This document shows, piece after piece, positions 45,346 through 54,331 of a stretch of DNA of 54,331 bases. Both the position numbers and the translations under genes were made by a program. How positions within the stretch are numbered: position 1 is the stretch's first letter; each line of letters begins with the position of its first letter. The notes below the pieces were generated by a model. It searched no databases. It had not been told where the DNA came from and was given only the letters and a program-made list of their open reading frames with translations. Source of the DNA: an uncultured Eubacterium sp. (GTDB lineage: Bacteria > Bacillota > Clostridia > Lachnospirales > Lachnospiraceae). Location: assembly GCA_934316925.1 (NCBI GenBank), contig CAKREC010000010.1, forward strand, positions 1 through 54,331, read 5' to 3'.

Positions 45346-46752
45346 ATGATTACAGGATCATCAAAAAAATGGATCGCGATGGGGCTGGCCTTTGCCTTGA
45401 CCGTAGCGGGCATTGGACAGGTTGAGTGGAAAGGCGTCCGGGCTGCGGGAACCGAAAATACATCGGGAGGGGCAGTGACAGCAAGCGGCAGCAGCATTGG
45501 AACTGCGACTCCGATACCAACAGCAACACCGACCACAACAAAGCTGACAGCACCGACGTCGGTTACCGTACGAGGAGGCTCTGCCAGAGTACGTGTCAGC
45601 TGGGGCAAAGTTTCCGGGGCAACAGGATACTATGTATATCTTCGTCAGGCGTCGGCAACAACCTATTCAAAAGTGAAGACGATCACGGATGGAGCAACCA
45701 CTTCCGTAGATGTTAAGTCATTGGTACAGAACAGTACCTATTATGCCTGTGTCTCTGCTTATGTAAAAAATGCAGATGGTACGGTTACCGAGAGTGATCT
45801 CTCAACAACTGCGGTGGCATCCACGGCAGCAGTGTCCAAAACATCCAAAACACCAAAAAAATATAGCAATAAAAAGAAATTTCAGGCATCCCCTGCGTAT
45901 AAGAAATATAAGCGCATGAGAACGATCATGAACTATTCAAAGAGTTTTGCGATTCCGGGAATGAAGACAACCAATGTAGCCGGATTTTCTTCTACTTCCA
46001 TGGTGCCACAGGGAATCTGTCAGGCAGGAGGATATTTTTTGATCTCTGCATATGATTCCAAAGGTCTTGATTATTCGGTCGTATATGTATTGAGCCGGTC
46101 CTCAAAGTCCTATATCACGACATTGGTTTTGCCAAGTAAGGCAAAAGTGGGAGGCATTGCCTTTGACGGAACGAACATCTGGATTTCTAAGGGTACTTCG
46201 GTAGCATGTTTCCCATATAGCGTGATCACGACGATGGTTTCCGACGGGGTATCTTATCGAAGCCTTGCAAAATACACATCTGTGATCAAGGTGGGAAGCA
46301 CGGCATCCTACATGGGATATTACAATGGTATTTTATGGGTTGGCGCTTACAAGACGGCAACGAGCAGTATGACAGGATATCAGGTAGGCAATGTCAACAC
46401 AACCCCAACTTTAGCAAAGAAATATACGATGGATGTACCAAGTAAGGTGCAGGGAATCACATTTGACAGTGACGGTACTTTGATTCTTACCAGAGGCTGC
46501 GGTAAGAACAATACCGACAGCGGTTATATTTCCCACATTCGCACCTATTCTCCATCTTACAGTACGCCAAAAGCAAACGGCAAGATTTTGAAAAACGCAT
46601 GTAAAAAGATTACCAGGGTTCCACCGAAAGTAGAGGGTGTGGCAGTATATGGAACATACACGTATGTGTTGTCCTCTTCCTGCCATTATTCTTCCTGCAA
46701 ATATCCAGTTGACCGCGTGATCGCCATGAAAACCGCAAAGATGTTAGCATAA
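45346..46752 (+). CDS. Secreted Fn3 plus propeller-like protein
   Basis: 468 residues with a signal peptide (hydrophobic 9-24, cleavage near RAAG). A Thr/Pro linker (TATPIPTATPTTTK) leads to one Fn3 domain (about 68-155, SARVRVSWGKVSGATGYYVYL), a Lys-rich linker (PKKYSNKKKFQ), then a propeller-like domain (205-460) with MVPQGICQAGGYFLISAYDS, VGGIAFDGTNIWISKG and VQGITFDSDGTLILTRG blades. No catalytic residue is obvious. AAGGAGG precedes the ATG. Likely cell-surface or matrix binding. Confidence 0.82.
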   Translation: MITGSSKKWIAMGLAFALTVAGIGQVEWKGVRAAGTENTSGGAVTASGSSIGTATPIPTATPTTTKLTAPTSVTVRGGSARVRVSWGKVSGATGYYVYLRQASATTYSKVKTITDGATTSVDVKSLVQNSTYYACVSAYVKNADGTVTESDLSTTAVASTAAVSKTSKTPKKYSNKKKFQASPAYKKYKRMRTIMNYSKSFAIPGMKTTNVAGFSSTSMVPQGICQAGGYFLISAYDSKGLDYSVVYVLSRSSKSYITTLVLPSKAKVGGIAFDGTNIWISKGTSVACFPYSVITTMVSDGVSYRSLAKYTSVIKVGSTASYMGYYNGILWVGAYKTATSSMTGYQVGNVNTTPTLAKKYTMDVPSKVQGITFDSDGTLILTRGCGKNNTDSGYISHIRTYSPSYSTPKANGKILKNACKKITRVPPKVEGVAVYGTYTYVLSSSCHYSSCKYPVDRVIAMKTAKMLA

Positions 46753-46776
46753 AAAAAGAAAAACATTTTTTAACAG

Positions 46777-46821
46777 GCTTATCTGTTCATAGTTCAAAAC
46801 TATGGGCGGATAAGCTTTTTT
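46777..46821 (+). terminator. Strong terminator after the Fn3/propeller gene
   Basis: GCTTATCTG (46777-46785) pairs with CGGATAAGC (46807-46815) with one G-T pair, and an inner CATAGTT / AACTATG stem (46788-46804). Six T follow. Confidence 0.88.
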
Positions 46822-46825
46822 GTAT

Positions 46826-46854
46826 TTTTCAAATAATAAATTCCCATTTATAAT
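46826..46854 (+). promoter_or_regulatory. metE promoter
   Basis: TTTTCA (46826-46831), 17 bases, TATAAT (46849-46854). Only about 25 bases of leader remain before the ATG, too short for a SAM riboswitch or T-box. Confidence 0.5.
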
Positions 46855-46886
46855 AAAGACCATCACAAAATAAATGGAGGGTTATT

Positions 46887-49157
46887 ATGAAAACAGCAGT
46901 AATTGGATTTCCGAGAATCGGTGCGGAAAGAGAACTTAAATTTGCGTCTGAAAAATATTTCAGAAAAGAAATTGATCAGATGCAATTGTTGCAGACAGCG
47001 AAAGAGTTGAGAAAGACACATTGGCAGATTCAGAAAAAGACAGGGATTGACTTTATTTCCAGCAATGATTTTTCCTTTTATGATATGGTGCTGGATACCG
47101 CAGTATTGTTAAACATTGTGCCAAAACGGTATCGTGATCTTAAGTTGTCCGAACTGGATACCTATTTTGCTATGGCGCGGGGGTATCAGGGAAACTTTGG
47201 CGATGTAAAAGCGTTGGCAATGAAAAAATGGTTTAATACCAATTATCATTATATTGTTCCAGAACTGGATGACGACACAAAAATCGAGGTACATGGGAGC
47301 AAGCCGTGGGATGAGTATGAAGAGGCAAAAGCACTTGGAGTCGAAACAAAGCCGGTTGTGACCGGTGCCTACACAATGCTCAAATTGTGCCGGTATACAG
47401 GGGACAAGGCAGCAAAAGATTATGTGGAAGCTGTGATACATGCCTACCGGGAGATCATCCGCAAATGTGAGGGACACCAGATTGCGTGGCTGCAATTGGA
47501 TGAGCCGGCACTGGTGCAGGATATGACACCGGACGACATTAAACTGTTCCGCCAGATTTACGATAATGTATTACCGCAAAAAAAGAATACGAACGTGTTG
47601 CTCCAGACATATTTTGGAGATGTGAGAGATATTTATCCGGAACTTTTATCCATGGATTTTGATGGGATCGGACTCGATTTTATTGAAGGAAAACAGACGT
47701 GGGCGTTGATTGAAAAGTACGGATTCTCAAAAGATAAACTGCTTTTTGCGGGACTGGTCAATGGAAAAAATATTTGGAAAAATCATTACGAGAGCACGAT
47801 TCAAAAACTCAGTCAGTTGGAAGCGAAAGATATAAAAACGGTTGTGTCAACCTCTTGTTCTTTGCTTCATGTACCGTATACGTTGCGCCAGGAAACAAAA
47901 TTATCGCAGGTGTATCGGGATCATTTTTCTTTTGCAGAGGAAAAACTACAGGAGTTACAGGACATCCGTCAGCTTTTGGAAACAAAAGATCCTGCCTCTG
48001 AGATCACATATATTGCGAATCAGAAGCTTTTTGCCAAGAAGAGAGATTGTGAAAATGAAGAAGTAAAACAACGGCTGCATGAGATCGCAGAAAGTGATTA
48101 TATAAGAACACCGGAAAGGGTTACCCGGCAGAAACTGCAAAAAAATGTGTTGAATCTGCCGAAGTATCCAACGACAACAATTGGTTCTTTTCCACAGACG
48201 AAAGAAGTAAAAGCAAACCGTGCTGCTTATCGGCGTGGCGAGATTACCAGACAGGAATATGTGGATTTTAACAAGAAAAAGATTGCAGAATGTGTAGCGT
48301 GGCAGGAAGAAATCGGCCTGGATGTATTGGTACATGGGGAGTATGAAAGAAATGATATGGTCGAATATTTTGGAGAAGCGTTGGATGGATTTTTGTTTAC
48401 CGAAAAAGCGTGGGTGCAGTCTTATGGAACCCGATGTGTAAAGCCGCCAATCATCTGGGGAGATGTGTCGAGAAAAAGTCCGATCACGGTGGAATGGTCT
48501 GTGTATGCACAATCTTTAACAGAAAAGGTCATGAAAGGAATGCTGACAGGCCCGGTTACGATTTTGAACTGGTCATTTCCAAGAGAAGATATCAGTGTGA
48601 GGGAGTCTATTTCACAGATTGCATTGGCGATCCGGGATGAAGTACTGGATCTGGAAGCGAATGGAATCCGGATCATTCAGATCGACGAGGCGGCACTGCG
48701 GGAAAAATTGCCGCTGCGCAGATCGGACTGGAACACAGAATATCTGGATTTTGCAATTCCTGCCTTTCGGTTGACGCACAGTGGGGTAAAACCGGAAACA
48801 CAGATTCATACGCATATGTGCTATAGTGAGTTTACTGATATTATTCCGGCAATTGATGATATGGATGCGGATGTGATCACCTTTGAGGCGTCCCGTTCTG
48901 ATCTGCAGATTCTGGATTCATTGCGTGAAAATCACTTTGAAACAGAAGTTGGACCGGGCGTTTATGACATTCATTCTCCGCGCGTGCCTTCGGTGGAAGA
49001 AATTGTAAATGCGGTAAATCGGATGCTTACCAAAGTGGAAAAAGACCGGTTGTGGATCAATCCGGACTGCGGATTGAAAACGAGGGGAGTAGAAGAAACG
49101 AAAGCAAGTCTGGAAAATATGGTCGAGGCAGCCAGACGGATCCGCTCGTTATATTAG
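46887..49157 (+). CDS. metE: Cobalamin-independent methionine synthase
   Basis: 756-residue zinc enzyme transferring the methyl group of methyltetrahydrofolate triglutamate to homocysteine. The N-terminal barrel starts [19 protein letters not shown] and the C-terminal barrel [13 protein letters not shown]. The zinc ligands are in [10 protein letters not shown] and [12 protein letters not shown], with the acidic ligand near [17 protein letters not shown]. The size and both halves are normal. AATGGAGGG precedes the ATG. Monocistronic between a terminator and fliB-like gene. Confidence 0.96.
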   Translation: MKTAVIGFPRIGAERELKFASEKYFRKEIDQMQLLQTAKELRKTHWQIQKKTGIDFISSNDFSFYDMVLDTAVLLNIVPKRYRDLKLSELDTYFAMARGYQGNFGDVKALAMKKWFNTNYHYIVPELDDDTKIEVHGSKPWDEYEEAKALGVETKPVVTGAYTMLKLCRYTGDKAAKDYVEAVIHAYREIIRKCEGHQIAWLQLDEPALVQDMTPDDIKLFRQIYDNVLPQKKNTNVLLQTYFGDVRDIYPELLSMDFDGIGLDFIEGKQTWALIEKYGFSKDKLLFAGLVNGKNIWKNHYESTIQKLSQLEAKDIKTVVSTSCSLLHVPYTLRQETKLSQVYRDHFSFAEEKLQELQDIRQLLETKDPASEITYIANQKLFAKKRDCENEEVKQRLHEIAESDYIRTPERVTRQKLQKNVLNLPKYPTTTIGSFPQTKEVKANRAAYRRGEITRQEYVDFNKKKIAECVAWQEEIGLDVLVHGEYERNDMVEYFGEALDGFLFTEKAWVQSYGTRCVKPPIIWGDVSRKSPITVEWSVYAQSLTEKVMKGMLTGPVTILNWSFPREDISVRESISQIALAIRDEVLDLEANGIRIIQIDEAALREKLPLRRSDWNTEYLDFAIPAFRLTHSGVKPETQIHTHMCYSEFTDIIPAIDDMDADVITFEASRSDLQILDSLRENHFETEVGPGVYDIHSPRVPSVEEIVNAVNRMLTKVEKDRLWINPDCGLKTRGVEETKASLENMVEAARRIRSLY

Positions 49158-49220
49158 TGTGGAAAATCCCGCTCAAGTGTGCTATGGTAATAGCAGCAAA
49201 AAAGAGCGAGGAGACTAAAG

Positions 49221-50351
49221 ATGATATTTCGATATCCGGATTATTATGATGAATTTCAATGTATTGCCGATCGCTGCAAAGATACCTGTTGTGCCGGCTG
49301 GGAAATTGATATTGATGATGCGAGTTACGAGGCGTATCAGAAAGTGCCCGGTGAATTTGGCAAGCGGTTGATGGCAAGCATCAAGGAATATGAACTCGAA
49401 GATGGCGAGATGTATGAAAAACATGGCTTTATTCTGAAGGAAAATAAGCGGTGCCCGTTTTTAGACGAAATTGGATTGTGCGATCTGTATAAAGAGTTGG
49501 GAGAAGATGCGCTTTGTGAAGTATGTACGGACACGCCGAGAAATTATCTTGAATTTGGCGGACAAAGGGAACTGTCTTTAAGTGTAAGCTGTCCGGAGGC
49601 GGCGCGGCTTGTTTTAGCGGAAAATGCCAAGACTACGTTTGTAGAAAAAGAATTGAATGAGGAATTTCCGTTTGAAGAGGATGACGAGGAACAGCGGTTT
49701 GCTAAGGATATCCGGATGGCAAGGGAGCAGGCGATCCGGATCCTGCAGAACCGGGAAGTGCCAACGGAGATCTGTTTGCAGGAGTTTTTGGATTTTAGTG
49801 AAGAAATACAACAGCAGTGGAATCAGGGCGAGATGTTCCCAAAAGAGCAGCAGCGATATGATCAATACGAGTTGTTTCTAAAACGGATGGTGTTATTTAC
49901 CAGCCTTGAGAGTATTAGTGAAGAGTGGGAAACGATATTGCAGGAGTTGCAAACTACGTTCGTAGAAAATAAAGACGGCAAGGACTGCTATGAAGCGGCA
50001 AGACAGAAACTGAAGAAAATCTGGAGTGAGCCGGAGCGGTGCTTTGAGATGGAACAACTGGCGGTGTATGATGCTTTTTTGTGCCTGGCGCGATGCGTGG
50101 ATGACTATGATTTTTTGGGAAAAGCCAAATTTGTTGTGGTTAGTCTATTGATGATGGAGGACATGGCAGCAGGGCTTCTGGCGGTAAAGAACCGCTTTAC
50201 GAAAGAAGATGCAGAAGATGTGGCTCGTATATACGCGAAAGAAGTAGAACATTCACAGGAAAATATGGATGCGATCTACGAAGAATTTCTGTTTGAAGAT
50301 GGCTATGATGTGGAAAATTTAAAGAGGGCGCTTTTGTTTACACAACCTTGA
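49221..50351 (+). CDS. FliB-like (flagellin lysine-N-methylase family) protein
   Basis: 376 residues. The N-terminus has the conserved Cys-rich start of the family: YPDYYDEFQCIADRCKDTCCAGWEIDID, then CPFLDEIGLCDLYKELGEDALCEVCTDTPR, a pattern that may hold an iron-sulfur cluster. The C-terminal two thirds is helical and acidic. FliB methylates flagellin lysines in Salmonella. No flagellar gene lies in the window, so the substrate may be another protein. GGAG precedes the ATG. Confidence 0.8.
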   Translation: MIFRYPDYYDEFQCIADRCKDTCCAGWEIDIDDASYEAYQKVPGEFGKRLMASIKEYELEDGEMYEKHGFILKENKRCPFLDEIGLCDLYKELGEDALCEVCTDTPRNYLEFGGQRELSLSVSCPEAARLVLAENAKTTFVEKELNEEFPFEEDDEEQRFAKDIRMAREQAIRILQNREVPTEICLQEFLDFSEEIQQQWNQGEMFPKEQQRYDQYELFLKRMVLFTSLESISEEWETILQELQTTFVENKDGKDCYEAARQKLKKIWSEPERCFEMEQLAVYDAFLCLARCVDDYDFLGKAKFVVVSLLMMEDMAAGLLAVKNRFTKEDAEDVARIYAKEVEHSQENMDAIYEEFLFEDGYDVENLKRALLFTQP

Positions 50352-50376
50352 CATTATTGTTAAAAAAGTGTAAAAT
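50348..50376 (+). promoter_or_regulatory. rny promoter
   Basis: TTGACA (50348-50353), 17 bases, TAAAAT (50371-50376). It overlaps the stop of the FliB-like gene and leaves a leader of about 80 bases. Confidence 0.75.
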
Positions 50377-50460
50377 ACTAGATGTCGTATGTGCAGGTTT
50401 CACAAGGGTAGAGAAGTTGTGGAATTTCACTTGCGAACTATTTGAAGGAGGTGCACCTTA

Positions 50461-52032
50461 GTGCTGGAGTTATCGGTTGCACAGCTTATCGTAGCAATCG
50501 TTCTGGTGGTAATCCTTTTAGCTGCCGCTTCGTTTGTCGCTTGGAAGATGGCTATTGCTTATTACATCAAAGTAAGTGAAGCCAAAGTAGGGAGCGCAGA
50601 AGAGAAGGCAAGAGAGATTATTGACGACGCACTGAAGACCGCTGAGACAAAGAAGCGCGAAGCTTTGCTGGAAGCCAAGGAAGAGAATTTAAAAGCAAAA
50701 AATGACTTGGAACGCGAAACGAAAGAGCGCAGAGCGGAGATTCAGAAATACGAACGGCGTGTGCTTAGTAAAGAAGAAGCTTTAGACAAAAAGATGGATG
50801 CACTCGAGAAAAGGGAAAACAAGTTGAACGCCAGGGTGGCAAGCTTCGAAAAAGAGAAAGAAAAAGTAGAAGAGTTGCGACAGAGTCATGTGCGTGAGCT
50901 TGAAAAAATTTCCGGACTCACCTCCGAACAAGCAAAAGAATACTTATTAAAGACTGTAGAAGAAGATGTGAAACATGAGACTGCAGTTATGGTTAAAGAG
51001 TTGGAACGCCAGGCAAAGGATGAGGCTGCGAAGAAAGCCAAAGACTGTGTGGTCACCGCGATCCAGAAATGCGCGGCAGATCATGTGTCTGAAACTACGA
51101 TTTCTGTAGTTCCATTGCCGAATGATGAAATGAAAGGAAGAATTATCGGTCGAGAGGGAAGAAATATCCGAACTCTTGAAAGTCTTACCGGAATTGATCT
51201 TATCATAGATGATACTCCGGAAGCTGTAATCTTATCCGGATTTGATCCGATTCGAAGAGAAATAGCCAGAATTGCATTGGAAAAATTGATTGTGGATGGA
51301 CGTATTCACCCTGCTCGTATTGAGGAGATGGTAGAGAAAGCCAAGAAAGAAGTAGAAACTATGATCCGCGAAGAGGGTGAAGCGGCTACTTTGGAAGTTG
51401 GCGTACATGGTATACATCCGGAGTTGGTTCGTCTCCTGGGAAAGATGAAGTTCCGTACCAGTTATGGACAGAACGCCTTGAAACACTCGATCGAGGTGGC
51501 ACACCTTACCGGTTTGCTGGCTGGAGAAGTTGGAGAGGATGTTCGTATGGCGAAGAGAGCCGGTTTACTGCATGATATTGGTAAGTCGGTCGACCATGAT
51601 ATGGAAGGTTCCCATATTCAGTTGGGAGCAGAACTGTGTCGTAAGTTTAAGGAATCGGCATTGGTGATCAACGCTGTTGAGGCACATCACGGCGATGTAG
51701 AACCAGAAAGCATGATTGCCTGTCTGGTACAGGCGGCAGATGCGATTTCCGCTGCACGGCCGGGAGCTCGTCGTGAGACATTAGAAACATATACCAACCG
51801 TTTAAAACAATTAGAAGATATTTCCAATGGCTTTAAGGGAGTCGATAAGTCTTTTGCTATTCAGGCAGGTAGAGAGATTCGAGTGATGGTTATGCCAGAT
51901 CAGATTAATGATGATGAAATGGTATTATTAGCTCGTGATGTTTCCAAACAGATCGAGGCAGAATTACAGTATCCTGGACAGATCAAGGTTAGTGTGATTC
52001 GTGAATCCAGAGTTGTAGATTATGCAAAATAA
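50461..52032 (+). CDS. rny: Ribonuclease Y
   Basis: 523-residue membrane-bound endoribonuclease that starts mRNA decay in Firmicutes. N-terminal membrane span (8-30), a long coiled coil (about 35-185) of K, E and R, a KH domain ([26 protein letters not shown]) and an HD domain with [17 protein letters not shown] and the second metal region [15 protein letters not shown] start with AAGGAGGTG upstream. Confidence 0.96.
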   Translation: MLELSVAQLIVAIVLVVILLAAASFVAWKMAIAYYIKVSEAKVGSAEEKAREIIDDALKTAETKKREALLEAKEENLKAKNDLERETKERRAEIQKYERRVLSKEEALDKKMDALEKRENKLNARVASFEKEKEKVEELRQSHVRELEKISGLTSEQAKEYLLKTVEEDVKHETAVMVKELERQAKDEAAKKAKDCVVTAIQKCAADHVSETTISVVPLPNDEMKGRIIGREGRNIRTLESLTGIDLIIDDTPEAVILSGFDPIRREIARIALEKLIVDGRIHPARIEEMVEKAKKEVETMIREEGEAATLEVGVHGIHPELVRLLGKMKFRTSYGQNALKHSIEVAHLTGLLAGEVGEDVRMAKRAGLLHDIGKSVDHDMEGSHIQLGAELCRKFKESALVINAVEAHHGDVEPESMIACLVQAADAISAARPGARRETLETYTNRLKQLEDISNGFKGVDKSFAIQAGREIRVMVMPDQINDDEMVLLARDVSKQIEAELQYPGQIKVSVIRESRVVDYAK

Positions 52033-52069
52033 GATTGCATAAATCTCTCATATATTTTGCTAGAGAAGT

Positions 52070-52121
52070 AGAGATTGTCAGTGATTGTGATGATATCACG
52101 ATTGCCGGCAGTCTCTTTTTT
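52070..52121 (+). terminator. Terminator after rny
   Basis: AGAGATTG (52070-52077) pairs with CAGTCTCT (52109-52116; one G-T), an inner GTGAT / ATCAC stem (52081-52099) and then six T. The 250-base stretch up to the next gene is otherwise empty. Confidence 0.7.
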
Positions 52122-52285
52122 GTGGATTCAGGTTGTGATGCGATTTTCATGGAAAGCGTCGCGTCTGTCAAAAAACAGGCTGAAAATCAGAAATATTTTA
52201 TGCACTTTATGACTTGGAAAAAGTAAGGATGTTGGCTATAATATTTCCATAGATTTCAGTAGGAATTACGGGAAAAGAGAAGAAG

Positions 52286-53074
52286 ATGATGAATATACTA
52301 AGTTGGCTGGTGGCGTTGCTCTCCTGCATTATTGGAACGATATGCGGAATGGGCGGTGGCATCATTATAAAACCGGTGTTAGATGCGACGGGAATGTTAA
52401 GCGTTTCTACGATCACATTTTTGTCCGGCTGCACGGTGATCGCTATGACATGCTGGAATATGGGCAAAACAGTCTGGCATCGGGAGTTTGATGTTAGAAT
52501 CCGGATGACGACGATACTGGCTGTTGGTGCAGCACTCGGTGGCTTGGCGGGAAAAGAATTGTATACAATTGTAGAATCGCTGTTTACGGATCGAAATACA
52601 GCGGGAGGCGTGCAGGCGATTTTACTATTTGCGGCTACATTTGGAACCTTTTTATACACATATTGGAAGGATAAGATCCCGCCTAAAAAAGTAGAGTCGA
52701 ATGCACTGGCATTATTGCTGGGAATTGGTCTTGGTATGCTGGGCGCTTTTTTGGGAATTGGCGGCGGCCCGTTCAATGTGGCAGTGCTTTGTTATTTCTT
52801 TTCTATGTCGACGAAGAAGGCAGCGCAGAACAGTTTGTATATCATCCTGTTCAGCCAGCTTGCCAGTACATTAAAGACAGCGATCACGCAGGGGATCCCG
52901 GAGTTTCCACTTTGCATGCTGATCGGTATGATATTATGCGCGATCGTTGGAAATGAAGTGGGACGCAGGATCAACAAAAAATTGAACGATCAAAAGGCCA
53001 CGTTGTGTTTGGAAGGAATCATGATCGTGATCATGATGATCAATGTTTATGATGCAGTCAAGTATTTGCGATAA
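52286..53074 (+). CDS. TauE/SafE (TSUP) family sulfite/organosulfonate exporter
   Basis: 262-residue integral membrane protein with about seven to eight hydrophobic spans and the family's repeated Gly-rich motifs: GTICGMGGGIIIKPVLDATGML near the N-terminus and GMLGAFLGIGGGPFNVAVLCYF in the second half. The family moves sulfite, sulfoacetate or related anions. The next gene encodes a siroheme/ferredoxin-type protein, which makes a sulfite link plausible. Two ATGs in tandem (52286 and 52289); either could serve. Confidence 0.88.
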   Translation: MMNILSWLVALLSCIIGTICGMGGGIIIKPVLDATGMLSVSTITFLSGCTVIAMTCWNMGKTVWHREFDVRIRMTTILAVGAALGGLAGKELYTIVESLFTDRNTAGGVQAILLFAATFGTFLYTYWKDKIPPKKVESNALALLLGIGLGMLGAFLGIGGGPFNVAVLCYFFSMSTKKAAQNSLYIILFSQLASTLKTAITQGIPEFPLCMLIGMILCAIVGNEVGRRINKKLNDQKATLCLEGIMIVIMMINVYDAVKYLR

Positions 53075-53124
53075 CTGGCTGCCGCGCGAAGGCGAGATAT
53101 TTTATTACATGAGGAGGAACTAAT

Positions 53125-54331
53125 ATGTTACAACAGATTGCAGAATATCATTATGGAAAGATGGGAAAAAACTGTGCGGAGGCTGTTTTGCTGGCAGCAA
53201 ATGAAGTGTATGACATGGAATTTTCTGCGGAAGAAGTACAGTTGTTTTTGGGCTTTGGAGGCGGTATGGGATGCAAGAGTACCTGTGGGGCGCTCACAGC
53301 GGCGATAGCAGTACTGAGTAAAAAGTATAGTCAAAGACCGGATTTCCGGGATGTTTGCGGCAAGTTTGTAGAAGTGTTCCGGAAAAAACTTGGCTGTAAC
53401 ACGATTGACTGTGGACCGTTGGAAGAGCATTATCGCACGGAGAAAGACCGGTGCGTGAAGACTGTAGGCATGGCGGCAGCGGCGTTAGAAGGTTATATTG
53501 ACGAACTCGACGGAAAGAAGAAAAAAAGTACACAGGATGGCAGTGGCTGTACCCTTTCACCGGAAGAGATTAAAAAGGCAAAAGGAATGGGCTTTTTGAA
53601 CCAGAAAGGAACCAACCGGTTCAATGCCAGGATCATTACGCGAAATGGACGCATCAGTACAAAAGAAAGTGAAGTGATCGCGGAAGCGGCAAAGAAGTAC
53701 GGAGACGGCTATATGATGATGACCACCCGGCTTACGGTGGAAGTATCTGGAATTGAATACGACCAGATCGAGGAATTTTGCGAGTTTATCGGACAGGCTG
53801 GTTTGGAAACCGGTGGTACTGGAAGTAAAGTCCGGCCGGTAGTCAGCTGCAAAGGAACTACATGCCAGTATGGACTGTATGACACGTATGAACTGAGCGA
53901 AGAAATTCATGAACGGTTTTACAAGGGATACCGACAGGTGGATCTTCCACACAAATTTAAGATTGCACTCGGCGGATGCCCGAACAATTGCGTGAAGCCA
54001 AATTTAAATGACCTCGGAGTCGTAGGTGCCAAGGTGCCGCAGTATGATGAGTCGATCTGCCGGGGCTGCAAAGTATGTCAGGTCGAAGTGAACTGCCCGA
54101 TGAATGCGGCGAAGATGGTCGATGGCAAGATGCAGATCGACCGGCAGCTGTGCAACAACTGTGGCCGCGCGATCGGGAAATGTCCATTTCACTGTCTGGA
54201 TGATGGAATCAATGGATACCGCATTTATGTTGGTGGACGCTGGGGAAAAAAGGTCGCACACGGAAAGATGCTCAGCAAAGTATTTACCGATAAACAACAG
54301 GTGTTAGATACGATTGAAAAGGCGATCTTGT
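53125..54331 (+). CDS. C_GCAxxG_C_C domain fused to siroheme/4Fe-4S reductase-type module, partial
   Basis: Open from ATG 53125 (GAGGAGG upstream) through the window end, 402 codons, no stop. Residues 1-140: C_GCAxxG_C_C redox family, with GKNCAEAVLLA, GFGGGMGCKSTCGALTAAIAVL and later lone Cys residues (VCGKF, LGCNTIDC). After a Lys linker comes a nitrite/sulfite reductase-like domain (about 150-300): NRFNARIITRNGRI, VVSCKGTTCQYG (C-x4-C) and LGGCPNNCVKPNLNDLGVVG (C-x3-C) as siroheme/4Fe-4S ligands. Then a ferredoxin domain: CRGCKVCQVEVNCPMNA and LCNNCGRAIGKCPFHC. Probably a cytosolic reductase of sulfite or a related oxyanion; the exact reaction is unknown. 50 bases after the TSUP exporter. 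Confidence 0.82.
   Translation, partial: MLQQIAEYHYGKMGKNCAEAVLLAANEVYDMEFSAEEVQLFLGFGGGMGCKSTCGALTAAIAVLSKKYSQRPDFRDVCGKFVEVFRKKLGCNTIDCGPLEEHYRTEKDRCVKTVGMAAAALEGYIDELDGKKKKSTQDGSGCTLSPEEIKKAKGMGFLNQKGTNRFNARIITRNGRISTKESEVIAEAAKKYGDGYMMMTTRLTVEVSGIEYDQIEEFCEFIGQAGLETGGTGSKVRPVVSCKGTTCQYGLYDTYELSEEIHERFYKGYRQVDLPHKFKIALGGCPNNCVKPNLNDLGVVGAKVPQYDESICRGCKVCQVEVNCPMNAAKMVDGKMQIDRQLCNNCGRAIGKCPFHCLDDGINGYRIYVGGRWGKKVAHGKMLSKVFTDKQQVLDTIEKAIL

Noticed and set aside
52035..52226. 63-codon frame after rny
   Set aside because: Runs through the rny terminator and has no ribosome binding site.

Overview
The window looks like a chromosomal segment of a low-to-moderate GC, Gram-positive anaerobe of the Clostridia, most likely a Lachnospiraceae gut commensal. 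The reasons are the gene content and order (nadABC-niaR, recA-recX, tig-clpP-clpX-engB, single rny), GGAGG-type ribosome binding sites throughout, several TTG/GTG starts, a Gram-positive GAAC-N4-GTTC LexA box in front of recA, and short secreted Fn3-type proteins. No tRNA, rRNA, CRISPR array or prophage was seen.

Region 1 (1-2.9 kb) is foreign in character. It starts inside the 3' end of a group II intron (domains V and VI), followed by a GC-rich gene for a secreted propeller-like protein on the minus strand. That gene is cut by the intron and carries an in-frame TAG. Next come an N-terminally truncated DDE transposase and a set of strong hairpins. Base composition drops sharply after about 2.6 kb, so this is either an accessory patch or an assembly edge built on repeats.

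Region 2 (2.9-20.5 kb) is housekeeping. pyrG and ftsH diverge from two consensus promoters. ftsH is followed by a HAD phosphatase, uvrC and a YgiQ-type radical SAM gene. A convergent class A penicillin-binding protein has all three transpeptidase motifs degraded. Then come yigZ and rarA, and a complete de novo NAD operon (nadA, nadB, nadC) carrying its own NiaR-type repressor and a hotdog thioesterase.

Region 3 (20.5-29 kb) mixes less usual genes (a zinc-ribbon membrane protein with an Asp/Tyr tail, a large RelA/SpoT-domain protein with a changed nucleotide loop, an Fn3 secreted protein, a secreted ricin-like plus C39-like protein) with truA and an M18 aminopeptidase.

Region 4 (29-41.7 kb) holds recA-recX with SOS control, glmM, the tig-clpP-clpX-engB-nth proteostasis and repair cluster, a DUF1015 protein, glgB and an MscS channel. 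Region 5 (41.7-54.3 kb) holds a lipoprotein, a CotF-like ferritin fold protein, small unknown membrane and soluble proteins, a methyltransferase, a second Fn3/propeller secreted protein, metE, an orphan FliB-type protein, rny, a TSUP exporter, and an incomplete redox protein fusing a C_GCAxxG_C_C domain to a siroheme/ferredoxin-type module.

The most novel item is a compact element found twice with high similarity (30112-30190 before recX and 44005-44080 before an unknown gene), with weaker relatives near 45276 and 53077. It folds into a long stem containing a conserved ATATGAC-GAA-GTCATAT hairpin, shows compensatory base changes between copies, and also encodes a 27-28 residue peptide (MTKSY...PTTCRR...) whose stop lies at the start of the next gene.
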